In this document: positions 23,598-36,410 of the stretch, piece by piece
Layout of the letters: each line of letters starts with the position of its first letter
Position numbering within the stretch: the first letter of the stretch is position 1
Assembly: GCA_011316305.1 (NCBI GenBank)
Contig: SAUG01000124.1
Location: 119,743-183,742 of the forward strand
DNA length: 64,000 nucleotides
Direction: 5' to 3'
From: Rusavskia elegans
Lineage: Eukaryota; Ascomycota; Lecanoromycetes; Teloschistales; Teloschistaceae
The notes under the pieces: model-generated
The model's database searches: none
Told to the model about the DNA's origin: nothing
The model's input: only the letters and a program-made list of their open reading frames with translations
Made by a program: the position numbers and the translations under genes

Positions 23598-26500
23598 ATG
23601 CCGCACGCGACAAGTGCCGCTGATACACAAGATGTGCAAGATGATCTACTTATCCAACAAGTACTCGATCCGGAGAATACGTCCTTCGATGTAACCCGAG
23701 AATTAGAGCCTGGTGAAAAAGCCGACGACGCAGTCGACTATGGAGACCTTAGTGATGACGATCTGGCTGATGACGAAGAGGCATCAAGATCGACCCAGCA
23801 TGTAGTTCGACAAGATGACATGATATACGAGACCCCAAATGGTTTGACACACGACGACAATCAGCAAGTGACGGGCTTCGATGACGAATTACCGGATGAT
23901 TTCGATGACTTATTTGGGGGGCTGCCACAGTCACCCACCGATAGAGCTCACCTGTTGAACGATAAGTCTGACCGTAGCCCACGAGTCCATGAGAGACCCT
24001 TCGAATCCACGGAGAATGCAGATGTCCGAGATGAATACCAACAACGTCCGCTTTTCCAGAGCTCTGTCGACTGGCATACGGCGGACAGCAATCAGCCGCC
24101 GCCTCTGCAGGCTCTTGATGCGCAAGCCATGTCTAAAGATGAGAAGATGCAACAGTATCTGATCTCGATGTCTACACAAGGGATCGGAACTCAAGATAGC
24201 CTATTAGGTCCTGCCGACACCCAAGCACACGCTCAGGATCTCGCTTCACTTTGGCCAAAATTCGAGCGCGATAGCGTGCCGCGCTTCATGGATTTGCTCC
24301 CGCTTAAGAGATCCTACTATGTCGGCAAGAAGCCTTTGAAGCAGCCGAAGCCTGTTTACCCAACCAAACTCAATCTAGACATCGCCGTGGATCAAGAAAA
24401 GCAATTCAAACTGTCATCAGGCACCAGCAGAAGGGTTGATGATGAAGAGTGTTATGGCGTTATAAAAATCTTGCCTCCCAAGATTTCAGACCAAGAGGGT
24501 GCCGAGGATTCCCCACTGCATTCGGAGTCAGATGACGAACCTGTCGGAGGCGTAACATGGCAGGACTTGCAGATCGTCTGTGAAGACTGGGATACTCAGA
24601 GCTTGTTAGGGTCTACGGCAGCAGGATCCACCGCTTCTTACGACGACTTAGATCCACGAATTGACAGAAAAGGCGGCCCAGACCCTGCAAGTGGCGATCT
24701 TTGGGGTTTGCCGGTATCAAAAGTAAGTTGGAGTATACTTCGAAGCATACCTCCTTGCTAAGTAAAAGGCAGAGACGCAAAATTGACCATGAATACGAAG
24801 GGCTGCTTCGTACCCATCAGTTCTTACTTCCAGCCCTGCACGATCCATCACATATGACATCAAAGATTGCTCAGGCGGTGATGTTGAATCTCAACGACTC
24901 GAAACTACTCGTTGAAAGCACGCGTACGATTGAAGGGGCACGGCAAAGTACAATTAGGTCTCCTCCTAAGACTAAAATATCACTGAGTCAGAGATATAAT
25001 ATCTCAAACGACGAGGCGTATGATCTCCTAAAGGAGAACCATCAAAGTAAGATTAGGAGCAATCTGGGAAGTCCCCAAGTCGAACACAGTCTCCCTGCGG
25101 TGCGGTTGCAATGGCCTTACGTGAGTATAATTCTTATCGTTTGCTTACATGGATGTTGTGGACTGAATGGCCGCAGTACAAGACAAGAATGGAAAAACAA
25201 GAAGCGAGGTCATTCCATCGCCCTGTAATGAGCTTTCACAAAAACGAGAAGATCCTCTTCAGCAAACCTCGACATGTCAAGAGAAAGCATTTGAAAGGGA
25301 GAGATACCCACAGTCTTTTCGGAACCACACAAGAATTATCCTTGGGCGACAATTCGAGCGTCCTGCTACTCGAATACTCTGAAGAGTTTCCTACGATCAT
25401 GTCGAATTTTGGCATGGGAAGCAGGATCATCAATTATTACCGACGTAGAAATCCCGAGGATAGCTCTCGTCCGAAGTTGGAGATAGGAGAGACTAATCTG
25501 CTCATGCCGCAAGACAAAAGCCCATTCTCAATGTTTGGACATATAGATCCTGGCGAGATTTCTCCGGCACTCTATAACGGAATGTACAAGGCACCTCTGT
25601 TCACGCAGCAGCCAAAAAACAACGACTTCGTAGTGGTACGCAACACCACCGGCGTTCATGGACCATCCTGGTATATCCGCACCATTGAACACGTTCGGGT
25701 AGTTGGCCAGGAGTTTCCATCTGTGGACGTGCCTGGACCACATTCCCGAAAAGTTACAACCGCCGCCAAGAATCGTCTGAAGATGATATCCTATCGCCTT
25801 CTGCGGAAGAGTAAGACACACAAAATCAAAGTTTCGGCAGTCACGAAGCATTTTGCGGACTCGACAGACATGCAGAATCGCCAGAAGATGAAGGAATTCA
25901 TGCAGTTCGACAAGACTGGGAAAGAATGGGAAATGCGTTCAGGCGAGGCCATTCCGGACGAAGAAAGCATTCGGACGATGGTAAAGCCTGAAGATGTATG
26001 TCTTCTCGAATCCATGCAAGTCGGCCAGCAGCATTTGCAAGATGCAGGCTTTGGGAAAGGCGACGACGACGCCGAAGGAGACGCTGCTAATCAAGGACGG
26101 GTGACGGAGCAACTGCTAGCGCCCTGGTTTACGACGAGAAACTTTCTGAATGCCGTCCAGGGCAAGGCGATGCTAGAGCTACATGGAGAAGGGGACCCTT
26201 CAGGCCGCGGCGAAGCCTTCAGTTTTATCAAAACTTCCATGAAAGGAGGCTTCAAGGCGATGGGCGAGAGTGTCGAAGATCGACTCGATGCAAAGAAGAT
26301 GAAGGAGCTTGGTGGACATAGCTACAACGTGGCTCGCCAACAGAGATCGTATGAGGAATCAATACGCCGGATTTGGGAGGCCCAAAAGCAGAGCTTATCT
26401 TCAACACAAGAGCATTCGGACGTCGAAAAAGACGACGCGGGTGTTGACGATGATGAGGATCCCCAGGGCGAAGTCCGGACCCCTCGATCGGAAGCGCCGA

Positions 26501-27282
26501 CACCAGCGTCTTTCCGACGCAAGGACGATGATACAATGAGTCAATTCAGCAAGATGAGCAGTAGCAGTCAAGCCGGCAGAGTGCTCAAGATTACCCGTAG
26601 GATTCCTCACGGGGACGGAACATTCGACGAAGTGCATGAAACCGTTCGGGACGCGAGGATCATACGCCAATACCAAAAAAGGAAAAAGGCCCAAGGGTTG
26701 GCGAACATCAAGTCGGTATGAACGGGGGAATGTGATTATTTGCAGGCTGACTGGTAATAGCTTGAACGACGCCAAACCTACCGGCAACGCAGAATTGGAT
26801 AGGCTTGCACAACAAGCGTAAGGGGTCCAGCAGCGCTCCACCCGAAGGAATTGAAGCTAATCTTTCGCAGCGTTGCCGAGGAGCTTGCGCGACTTGAGCG
26901 GAACAAGGACCGAAGACTTGCCCGCGACAAGCAGAAAGGGGCGCGCGACGGCGATACGGCTGATGGTCCAGGCTCTCCATCTTCGGTTGCGCGGCCGCCA
27001 ACCAAAAGTGCAGGCACTCAGCGAAAGTGTGCGAACTGTGGTCAGGTCGGGCATATCAAGACCAACAAAAAGTGACGCTCCAATCTTCTTGAATCATCTA
27101 CTCCCTTATTCCATTTGGTCACCTCGTCCCGTGTGACATACCAAGCACTCCCCGCAGTTCAATGCATTACTGACAGTACAACTATGTTGTCCTTTAGGCT
27201 CTGCCCGATGCTCAATGGTACGATGAAACCGAACGATGGGTTCGGCGATTCACCGTTTGCGATGGGCGCACCTGCCATATGA
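23598..27282 (+). CDS. TAF1: Transcription initiation factor TFIID subunit 1
   Basis: TAF1 is the largest TFIID subunit. It binds TBP, TAF7 and promoter DNA in the nucleus. I infer six exons: 23598-24722, 24773-25120, 25177-26711, 26761-26817, 26871-27071 and 27198-27282. The introns are 50, 56, 49, 53 and 126 bp and the product is 1116 aa. The N-terminus (1-110) is acidic, as in TBP-binding TAND regions. LLPLKRSYYVGKKPL follows near residue 232. The central TAF1 domain (DUF3591 type) runs from about 486 to 890: WPYYKTRMEKQEARSFHRP is restored over intron 2, and HIDPGEISPALYNGMYKAPL lies near 612. A basic helical stretch (ELARLERNKDRRLARDKQKG) precedes a zinc knuckle C1075-C1078-H1083-C1091, completed only by splicing intron 5. 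There are no bromodomains, as in other fungi. Intron 3 needs the donor GTCGGT and acceptor TAATAG to keep frame into KPTGNAELD. The start ATG (CTACAATGCC) is the first in frame. Intact. Confidence 0.93.
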
Positions 27283-27690
27283 AAGTTGCACAGAAGGTTT
27301 TGGAGCCGCAGAGAAGTGTGTGGAGGAGCTGCGTACGGGACGGTTTGTCCTTCTGCCTACAGGAAAGCGAATGGGACTTCAGAAAGGCGACTTTCCAAGG
27401 AGGACTTCCAGAAACCAGTCACGAGAGGACCAATCAAGGATGTAGTGTACATACCGCTATCTATCGATGATTGAGATACCCCATTAGCGGTGGCCGCAGT
27501 GTGCAATAAGTAACATCATGCTTGGTAAATTTACAGTTTACCCAGGTTAATATCCATAGTGCTATAGGTAAGGTAGATATGTCTTTCTATTGGTAGCACG
27601 TGCGTGCGCGTGAACCTTAATCCTTGTCATCGACTAATCGGGACTCCTCGCCTCCGTGCAAATCCCAATGTCGCTAATATATATATCGCA
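27283..27690. other. 3' flank of TAF1, end of the GC island
   Basis: GC-normal sequence, probably 3' UTR plus intergenic DNA. Open frames of 62-69 codons run in all three plus-strand frames (27236-27474), but none shows a family I know or a clear start context. AT-rich RIPed DNA begins near 27670-27700. Confidence 0.5.
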
Positions 27691-28071
27691 AGTCGCTATT
27701 ATATATTCTTTTCTATTAGGCTAGTTCCCGCCGTATTACTAGACTAATAAAGTAAATATAGAAAATAATTATTGTTTTTTTATTGTTATATAATCCGATC
27801 CGGAATTTTATTTAAAAACGATTAGATTTTTTATATTTTTCCGCCGTTATTATATCTATTTTTCGGCGTTTCGAAACTAGTCTTTAAAAAACCGAAGTAG
27901 CTTTAGTAATAAAAAAACGAAATAAAATTTCAAAAATTAAAAAAATAGTATACGAAATAATAATATATATATTTCGTTTTTAAAATATATTATATATTTA
28001 TATTTTCGCGTAACGATCAAATATATTTATATAAAATTAACGTAAATCCAATTTAATTATTTCAATATCTT
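27691..28071. other. AT-rich DNA right of the island
   Basis: CpA/TpG-depleted sequence with no recognised gene or repeat terminus, ending at the target duplication of the next SINE. Confidence 0.45.
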
Positions 28072-28503
28072 TATATACGATTAATCATTCGGATTTTGAT
28101 TTTAGTCTTTTACGAATTTTAACGCTAGAGGCGCTAAACCGTTCAGATTACGTAATTATTTTCTGGTACTTAAGTATTTTTACCGAAAACTCGAATAAAA
28201 GATTCCCGAAAGAACTAGATCTAAATTAAAATCTAAAAGGAAACCGTAATCTATTTAATTTTATTAATTAATTTAATTTACTTCGATTAGAAACGGCTAG
28301 GCCGAGATAATCTACTATATAAATCCTCTATATAAAAACTCTATATAAATCGACTTTATTAATAGAAAAAATTCAAGTATTAGAATTAGCTTTTAAAGGA
28401 TTCGAACCTTCGACCCGCTAGATTAATTCCGTTAACTCCGAAATAAAGCGCGGATCCGTTAAACCTCCAAGTTACGCAGCGTTACTACTACGCTACCCAG
28501 ACC
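28072..28503 (-). mobile_element. tRNA-derived SINE, copy B
   Basis: The head is at the right end (reverse complement of cgctacccagacc) and the tail at the left (acgattaatcattcgg). Perfect 11-bp duplications TTCAATATCTT lie at 28061-28071 and 28504-28514. Confidence 0.85.
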
Positions 28504-28514
28504 TTCAATATCTT

Positions 28515-28939
28515 ATATATATATATTATTTAAAATATTAATATTAAAAAATATTATATATTACGAAATTTAATATAAATTTTTTTTATAAAATTTATTT
28601 TAATAATAAACTATTTCGAACGATTTTAATATAAAAAAAATAGTATTTCGAAATTAATATACGATTATAAATTAGACGATAGATATTATAAATTTTATTT
28701 ATATTCTAAAAAAACTAAAATTTAATTTAACTATTAAAAAAAGAAAAAAATTTAAAAATAAATCGAAAATCGATATATTAATTATATTATAGCGACTGGA
28801 CGATAAATTTTATTTCAAAATATTTTAATTATATTTCCAAAATTTATATAATACGTTAAATATTAATAATAAAAATTTTTTAATAATAATATCTCGATAT
28901 TATATTATATCTATCTATTTGTAAATATAATATTTATTA
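28515..28939. other. AT-rich, RIPed DNA with nothing recognised
   Basis: Stops in all frames and no terminus or RNA motif. Confidence 0.45.
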
Positions 28940-28947
28940 AATATAAA

Positions 28948-29381
28948 TAGATAAACCGTTAAATCGGATTTTAAATTCGAAATAATAAAATCGATTCAAT
29001 TTAAATCGGATCCGATTTATTTAAAAACCGATTCGATAGATTATCGGATTAGATTTTATAATTTAGTCTAATTTAAATAATTGATTAAATCAATATAATT
29101 TGTATAATCCTAAAATATAAATAATTTAAATAATTCAAAAAAATTTTTTATTAATTAATTAAACTAAATATTAATATTTTAAATAGATAGAAAATATTCT
29201 TTTAATATATTATCTGTAAAATTAATTTAATAATATAATTTATTTAATATTTAGAAAATTTAATAAATCGGATCGGATTATCCGAATTATTAAAAATTCG
29301 GATTAAATTAAATCGATATATTAAAAATCGGATCGGATTTTGGAAATATCGATGAAAATTCGTATCGAAATAGCTAATCTA
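28948..29381. mobile_element. Heavily RIPed H-family MITE (434 bp)
   Basis: The termini TAGATAAACCG and AGCTAATCTA are C-to-T/G-to-A versions of TAGACTGGCCG and GGCCAGTCTA. The duplications AATATAAA (28940-28947) and ATTATAAA (29382-29389) match in seven of eight bases. Confidence 0.7.
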
Positions 29382-29389
29382 ATTATAAA

Positions 29390-30347
29390 GTAGTTTTAAA
29401 AATTAAAAAAATTAAAAAAATTAAATTAATTATTATTATTAATATTTTTATTTATAAATAGTTTTATTTTAGCTATTTAAATATATATTATATTAAAAAA
29501 TAATAATAAAATAATATTAGAAATCGAATTTGAAATTTTTAGATTTAATAAAATATAATCGTAATTACGATAAAATATATAATATTACTATATTATAATA
29601 TTAATTAAATTAATTATATAATATATTTTTAATATATATATTCGAAAATATATATTATACTCGCGTAATTAAATATATCTAGTCATTATATATAAATAAA
29701 TCAAATGAATTTTCTAATAAATTAAATCGAATTCGAATTTAATTCGAAAATGAAAAATAATAAATAAAAATAATTAAAGCGATTTCGTTTTAACACGCTA
29801 GCGATAAAATAAAATAAATTTTAATTTAATAGAAATATTAACTTTTTTTATTTTATTTATTGAAATAATTTTTTTCTATTTATTTATATTACAATTTCGA
29901 TATATTTATCTAATATCTTTTTTTTTATATTCGTTACTTCTATACTTTTACTAGTAATAAAAATAATATTAATTATTTTTATTTTATATTCGAATATTCG
30001 AGAGATTATTAAACTAATATCTATAAAAAATTTTAAAAAATTTAAAATAATTTATCTAATTATAAATTAATATATTTCTATTTACTAAAATGATTTATAA
30101 CAAGTAATAATAAATAGATGTCTATTATACCGGTATTTAAAAAAGTTAGAATTTTAAAATAAATATTTATAAAATAGCGAGAAGATTAAAAATAGATATA
30201 ATTAATATTTTATAATATATTTATTTATAATATTATATTAGATAGTTTAATTCGATAATCGATAATATAAAACAATTTTATAACGATTTTAGATACTATT
30301 AATAATCGGATATAATATTATAAATATATAAATAAAATTTTAGTTTA
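29390..30347. other. AT-rich, RIPed DNA with nothing recognised
   Basis: No assignable element. Some of the most AT-rich sequence in the window. Confidence 0.45.
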
Positions 30348-30355
30348 CGAAAATA

Positions 30356-32371
30356 TAAACTGGTTATTTCGGGTCGAATTTCCGTCGAATTGTCGGAAAT
30401 CTAATCCGAGTTTTAGTAGATTAAACTAACTCGACCTATTAAACGGGTCGAATCGAATTCTAATATTAGTTTCGAAAATCAAATCGGATTATAAAGTAAA
30501 AACCGATAGAAATCCGATTTAAAACGATTTGTAATTATATTAGATAATCGAATACTATAGTTTATATAAACGATTATTACTTTAGATATATTATTTTAAT
30601 TAAAAAAATAATTTAGATAATATAAAACGATAAAATTATTTTATTTAATATTAGTTAATATAACGGCCGTAAATTATATTATCTTTTTTTAGAAAAATTC
30701 TAGATTATATTTCTTTTTCCCGGATTTTTTAATAACGTAAAATTTAGTTATTAACTAGTTTATTCTTTTCTAGCCAGATTTCTAAATTCTTTATTAAATT
30801 TGAAATAAACTAAAAATCTTCAATTTAAATAGTAACTCGTTTAGTAAATATTATTACTAGATTAATATCTATATTATATAAATATAATCATATATAAATA
30901 GTAATATAATAAGATAATATATTAATTTACTAGATAAATAATAATATATACTTCTATAAAATTTTATAAAACTACTAACGTCGTATTTTATATTTTAATA
31001 ATTCCAATCGAACTAAATTCTATAATAATATTTTTAAAAATTTCGCGGTATAGTTTGATAAATAGTATTTTTAGAATCAGATTATTAAAACCTTTTTAAT
31101 AGCGATAGATATCTCGGAAAGCTACGGTATCAGCCTTTTATTTATATTACTATTAATTAATTAGCTAGATTATTTAGAATACCTTTTTTTAGAATATAAT
31201 TTTAACCGCTATACTAGTAGATTTTCTATTTTCTTATTCGATTCTACTATTTCTAGTCTTTTTTAGATTTCTATAAATCGGTTTTATAATATTTTTATAT
31301 ATTAGAATACCTTTTAACGCTATTATATAGTTTATTATATTATTTCAATATATTACTAGTTTTATTCATTCGTATTATAAATTAATATATATAATATAAT
31401 AAATAGACCGGTCGTCGGATCGAGTTTCGAATCCGAATTAACCAACTCGATTCGACCCGAATCGAATCAGACTAAAATATAATCCGATCCGATCGGGTTT
31501 CGGATTCTAAATCGTAATCCGATCCGATCTACTAAAATTAGATTTTAGCTTTAAACTCTAGTATAAAAGTATATAACTAGTATAACTTTTATATAAATTT
31601 ACTAAAAAAAATTCTAATTAATTAATTACGTTAGCTAGAGAGTCTATAGTAAGATTAAATATATTATCTGGATATAATATCTTTATTTAATTATTAGAAC
31701 AATAATATATTAAATATATAATATAACCGGGTCGGGTCCGAGTTAGATTATCAAGATCGGATCGGATACCCGACGGTTCGACGGGAATCCGACCCGAACC
31801 GACCAGTCTAATAATAAATAGAGCGACGAATAGTATAGTACGGTATATATTATAGCAGCAATTTACAGTAATAGTTAGTAGATAAAGAAAAAAAGATCGG
31901 AAGTAAAGCTTAGTTAGTTTATATAATCGTCGGCTAGACTTCGGTTAAAGTAAACGAATCCGTATATTTCTATAAATTTCTAGCGTATTCTACTATATAT
32001 TTCTGTATACTTTTAGCTATTATATTACGTCTTTTTCGAATATCAATTATATTATTCTACTATATATTATCTACGCTACTAGCTAGTTTAAAAGATTAGA
32101 TTTTTTATATTAGTCGTAAAGATTTAGAATTAATACGATTTATATTTAGATAATAAATAATATAGAAAGATAATATAGATATATAAATATTAATTTAATT
32201 ATTATTTATTATTTAATAGTAAAAAATCGATATCTATCTAAATAGTACCTGAAGAATTAACGTAACTATATAGTAAAAACGGGGATTTCTTAATATTATA
32301 ACGTAGAAAAGGAAGTTTTAGCGGCTTTAACGGATCGAATCCTAGAATAATCCGACCCGACGGCCAGTCTA
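30356..32371 (+). mobile_element. H element, internally deleted (~1.6 kb plus nested MITE)
   Basis: The left terminus TAAACTGGTTATTTCGG and right terminus GGCCAGTCTA are flanked by perfect 8-bp duplications CGAAAATA (30348-30355 and 32372-32379). The left ~1.7 kb matches 59197-60530 and the right ~280 bp matches 1233-1555, with a junction near 32090. It is therefore a deletion derivative of the long element. A MITE is nested at 31404-31810. Confidence 0.85.
31404..31810. mobile_element. H-family MITE nested in H element (407 bp)
   Basis: The termini are TAGACCGGTCG and GACCAGTCTA. Perfect duplications ATAATAAA lie at 31396-31403 and 31811-31818. The homologous unoccupied site is present at 60242-60260, with a single ATAATAAA. 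Confidence 0.92.
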
Positions 32372-32379
32372 CGAAAATA

Positions 32380-33405
32380 TATTTATTTAAACCGAATAGA
32401 TTATTAAATATTTAGAAATCTAAAAAGTTAAATCGTTATTATCTATTAATTTATCTATTTCGTTATATAGATTCGTTTCGCCGCTACGTAGATTTATTTC
32501 GTTTTTATTAATTTTTTTTACTATTTTTTATCATTATTAAAACTTTTTCCCGCTAACGATATTTTGATTTCTATTTTTAGAAATAAATACTATTAGTATT
32601 TTAATAGCGATTTCGATATCCGCTATAGTATTACGTTTTACTATAATAGATTTAATCTTTTTAGATATTATCTACAATTTTTTATACGAGATAGTAAATC
32701 GTTAATATATTACTATAAAATCAAAAAATAACGTCTTTCGGATTATAATATCTAAAATTTAAAATCGTTATAAATATTTTATATTTTCTTTTAATATTTT
32801 TCGTATCGTTGGTAATAATAAAATAGATTGCTAGAATATATTATTTGAAATTTAAATATCGACTATTAGCGATTTTTTATTAAAAATAGTTTAGCTAATA
32901 TCGTTTATCGAAATTTCATTTTAAAAATCTATATTTCTATCGTCTATAATTTATTTTCTTTAAAAAGAAATACTATTATCGATTATATAAAATTCGGTAA
33001 TATCTTTTAATATATTGTTTTTAGAATAACAAATAATACTAATAAACTATTTCGGCTAAAATTCTGTCGCGTTATAAAAAAAAAGAAAATATATTGATTT
33101 TTTATAATTTTATTTTATATATTATTAGCAATTTTTTATATTGTTTTAAATAGATTAGAAATATTCGAACTTTAATTTTTAGATATTAACACTTTTGGTA
33201 ATCTAGTCTTTTGACGTATATATCAATATTTTTAAACACTTTTATTTTATTAACTATTTTAAATTCTATAAAAAAAGTTTTTCTAAATAGTATTTTCTTC
33301 TATACTATAAAAAATTATACTATTATTTTTTTTAACTATTTTTAAAAATATTTAAAAAGATAATCTAAATTGGTAATTTATTTTTTAACTAAATCGCTTT
33401 AATTA
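32380..33405. other. AT-rich, RIPed DNA with nothing recognised
   Basis: No terminus or domain. It could be the outer part of a decayed retroelement. Confidence 0.45.
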
Positions 33406-33413
33406 AGCTGGTC

Positions 33414-33774
33414 GTCGGATCGGGATTCGAATTCGGATTAGCTAATCCGATCCGACTCGAATCGGGTCAAACTAAAACGTAATCCGATTCGATCCGCCAA
33501 AACTAGATTTTAGCGCCAAGTTCTAGTATAAAAGTATTAATCTAGTATACCTTTTATACGAATTTATTAAATAAATTCTAATTAATTAACTACGCTAGTT
33601 AAAGAGATTCTAATTCGACGAAATATATTACTAAAACGTATTACTTTTATTAAAATTATAAAATAATAGAATATTTAATATATAATCTATTCGGATCGAA
33701 TCCGGATCGAATTACTAAAATCGGATCGAATACCCGACGGTTCGACGGAAATCCGACCCGAACCGGCCAGTCTA
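33414..33774. mobile_element. H-family MITE (361 bp)
   Basis: The termini are TAAGCTGGTCG and GGCCAGTCTA. The duplications GCTTTAAT (33406-33413) and GCTTCAAT (33775-33782) differ by one C/T. Confidence 0.82.
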
Positions 33775-34016
33775 GCTTCAATTAATATAATAAAGAAGAT
33801 TTTATATTATTTTATATATTTTTTAATCTTCGTTTGACAAATAGTATTTTATATAATATTGGATTTATATATTATTAAATGTTTATATAATAATTTCTTT
33901 TTGAAATTTAAATATTATATATATAATTTTTAAATAAATAAACGGCTATAATAATTATTTTATAATTAAAATTTATTTTCGTTAAATTCTATATTTTTTT
34001 TAAATTATATTCTAGT

Positions 34017-34454
34017 TAGATTAACTATTTCGTTACGGATTCCCGTCCGTATTTAGAAACCGACCCGCTAAACGGTCGATTTTAGGTCGAATCTAAATAT
34101 TCGATAAAAACCTATTAAATCTTAATTATAATTTAAATATAATATATAATAATAATTTCTTATTTCTATATTAGTAATATATTTAGGTAATATATTTAAT
34201 CTAACTTGAATCTTTCTAGTTAATATAATTAATTAATTAATTAAAATTCTTTTAAAAAAATAGATATAACTTTTATATTAGAACTATATTTTTATACTAG
34301 AATTTAGCGTTTTAATAATTCCGAATCGAATCGGATCGGTTTTTTAATTAGGAACCGAAAACCCGTCGATTCGGTATCTAGAAAAATCGAAACCGACTCG
34401 GTTCGAATCCGAGATATAAACCCGGGTTCGAAACCCGATCCGACGGCCAGTTTA
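34017..34454. mobile_element. H-family MITE (438 bp)
   Basis: The left terminus TAGATTAACTATTTCG is a RIPed TAGACTGGCTACTTCG and the right is GGCCAGTTTA. Perfect duplications ATTCTAGT lie at 34009-34016 and 34455-34462. Confidence 0.85.
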
Positions 34455-34462
34455 ATTCTAGT

Positions 34463-34945
34463 TTACGTTTTTATATTAGAAAATTATTCTAATTATATTC
34501 TACGATAGATTTTTAAATATTAATAAAATTATTTTTATAGCTACTAAAAATTTGATTTTAATTAATTATCTAACTTTTTTAATTAAATATTTCGTTTCAG
34601 ATTTTTTAATCTTTTTAGATTTTATAAAATTTTATTCAAAATAGCTTCTATCTTCTATTTTTTTCATTATCGATGGATTTCGATAATAGATTTTCTAGCA
34701 ATACGCTATTTTAATAGCGATAGACTTTTTTTAAATTGAAAATATATAAAAAAAATATTATAGATTTTTAATTTAATTAAAATAACTAATTAAATTTAAT
34801 ATAAATTCGCAACTTTAGAAATAACTTTTATTATTATCTAAATTATAAACTTTTTACAGATAATAGTATTAATTTGCTTTTTTTATATACTATCGATTAA
34901 TATTTTTTTATTTTTTTATTTTATTTTTTAAAATAATTCTATTTG
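34463..34945 (-). pseudogene. Possible Gypsy-3 3' remnant
   Basis: On the minus strand, a broken frame near 34500-34640 has a KYLIKK.R-like stretch that could be the end of a chromodomain. This is weak. If right, Gypsy-3 runs from here to about 48.5 kb with several insertions. Confidence 0.3.
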
Positions 34946-35885
34946 AAACTATATAAAATTTATATATATATATATTGTATCAACGTTATATACGATAACG
35001 ATTGTTGTATTTTACGTATAAAAAAATCTTTATAGCCAAAGATATATTCGTTAGAAAAAGTTAATAGAATAATTAATTACTTCTATTTAATTATTTTCTT
35101 TTTTATTCGATTATAAATTTTCTATTATATTTAAATACTATATATTCAGCCCTTTTTCGATATTATAAATAATTAGTATATCCGCTATAACTATCTATTA
35201 CTATACGAATCAATTATCTATAGTTATCGTTTCGGCTATATTTATTATATAACCTATATTTAAACGATTCGTTAAATTATTAGAATAATTTTTAGCTCGT
35301 ATAGTTTTAAAAGAGTCGCTAGCAATAAAAAAGTCGCTAGCTAATATACTAGCTACTATAGTTAGAAATTCTATCCGATCGATTAGAGTAAAAAAATATA
35401 AAAAGATCCGATAACGTATTTTAAAAATAGTAATAAAGAGATTATTATCTAGTCGATATAAGTTTCTTTAGCTATAACGATATAGTCGATATCCGCGAAA
35501 ATAGATATAAAAATATACTACTATCTAGTTTAACTATAATATAATTATTACGAAAATATATATATACGTAAAAGATTTCAGTAAATCGTAATATCTACGA
35601 AAGATATTATAGGACTTATATTACTAGTAAAAGAAAGAAAAAACGTTAGCTACGAGATATATTTATCTATAGAAGTTTTTACGTTAAATTATCGATAGAA
35701 AAATACGTTATATTATTAAATAAATTGAAACTAAAATTTTAAAAAACTATTATTTTTATTAATTAAACTAGAATATAAATTCTGATATCGTATATTCGAT
35801 ATTGATATACTAACGTTTAATTTATTTATCGAATTACTAGTTTATCGGATATTGAAATCAAAATAAATTAATTAAATTATTATAT
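34946..35885 (-). mobile_element. T2 element, reversed
   Basis: The right T2 landmark (tatacgataacgattgttgt, reverse sense) is at about 34985-35005. The tip ends near 35850 (attactagtttatcggatat). The centre aligns with 45740-46130 in reverse complement. Confidence 0.65.
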
Positions 35886-36410
35886 TTAATTCAATTGTTT
35901 TAAACTATTTTCTAGTTTATATATATCGATTTATATATTTTCTATAAATTTATAACTTTTTTCTTTATTATTAATATATTTATATTTAATCGTTTCCTTT
36001 TTATAATATTATTTTTAACGTTTTCGAATATTATATCTAGATTATAAGCTATAAATAATTATAAAAAAAAATTATTAATATATTCGTTATTATTATAGAT
36101 AAATTTTTATAAAACAAAAATTTAATTTAAATATTCTATTTTTATAAAGTATATATTCTACAATATTAATCTAGTTATTTAATTTTGCTATTTAATCTAA
36201 CTATTTATTTAAAAATAAACAATAGTATTTAAATGAAATTTCAATTTTTAGATAATAGTAGATTTTCAATTAGAATTCGTTTATAAAAAGAAAATTTCTA
36301 TCGTTGAAAATTCTATTAAAAATATATTTTTTATATTAATATCTATAAATAGTAAACTCTATATTGTTTTTCGTATTGATCAATTTTTAATAAATAATAT
36401 CCTTTTTGGA
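35886..36410. other. AT-rich, RIPed DNA between two T2 copies
   Basis: Possibly Gypsy-3 sequence separated by T2 insertions, but no domain is readable. Confidence 0.4.

Noticed and set aside
26712..26760. TAF1 as a frameshifted pseudogene
   Set aside because: The GTATGA donor gives a frameshift, but the donor GTCGGT four bases upstream restores the frame, and all downstream exons and the zinc knuckle then join correctly.
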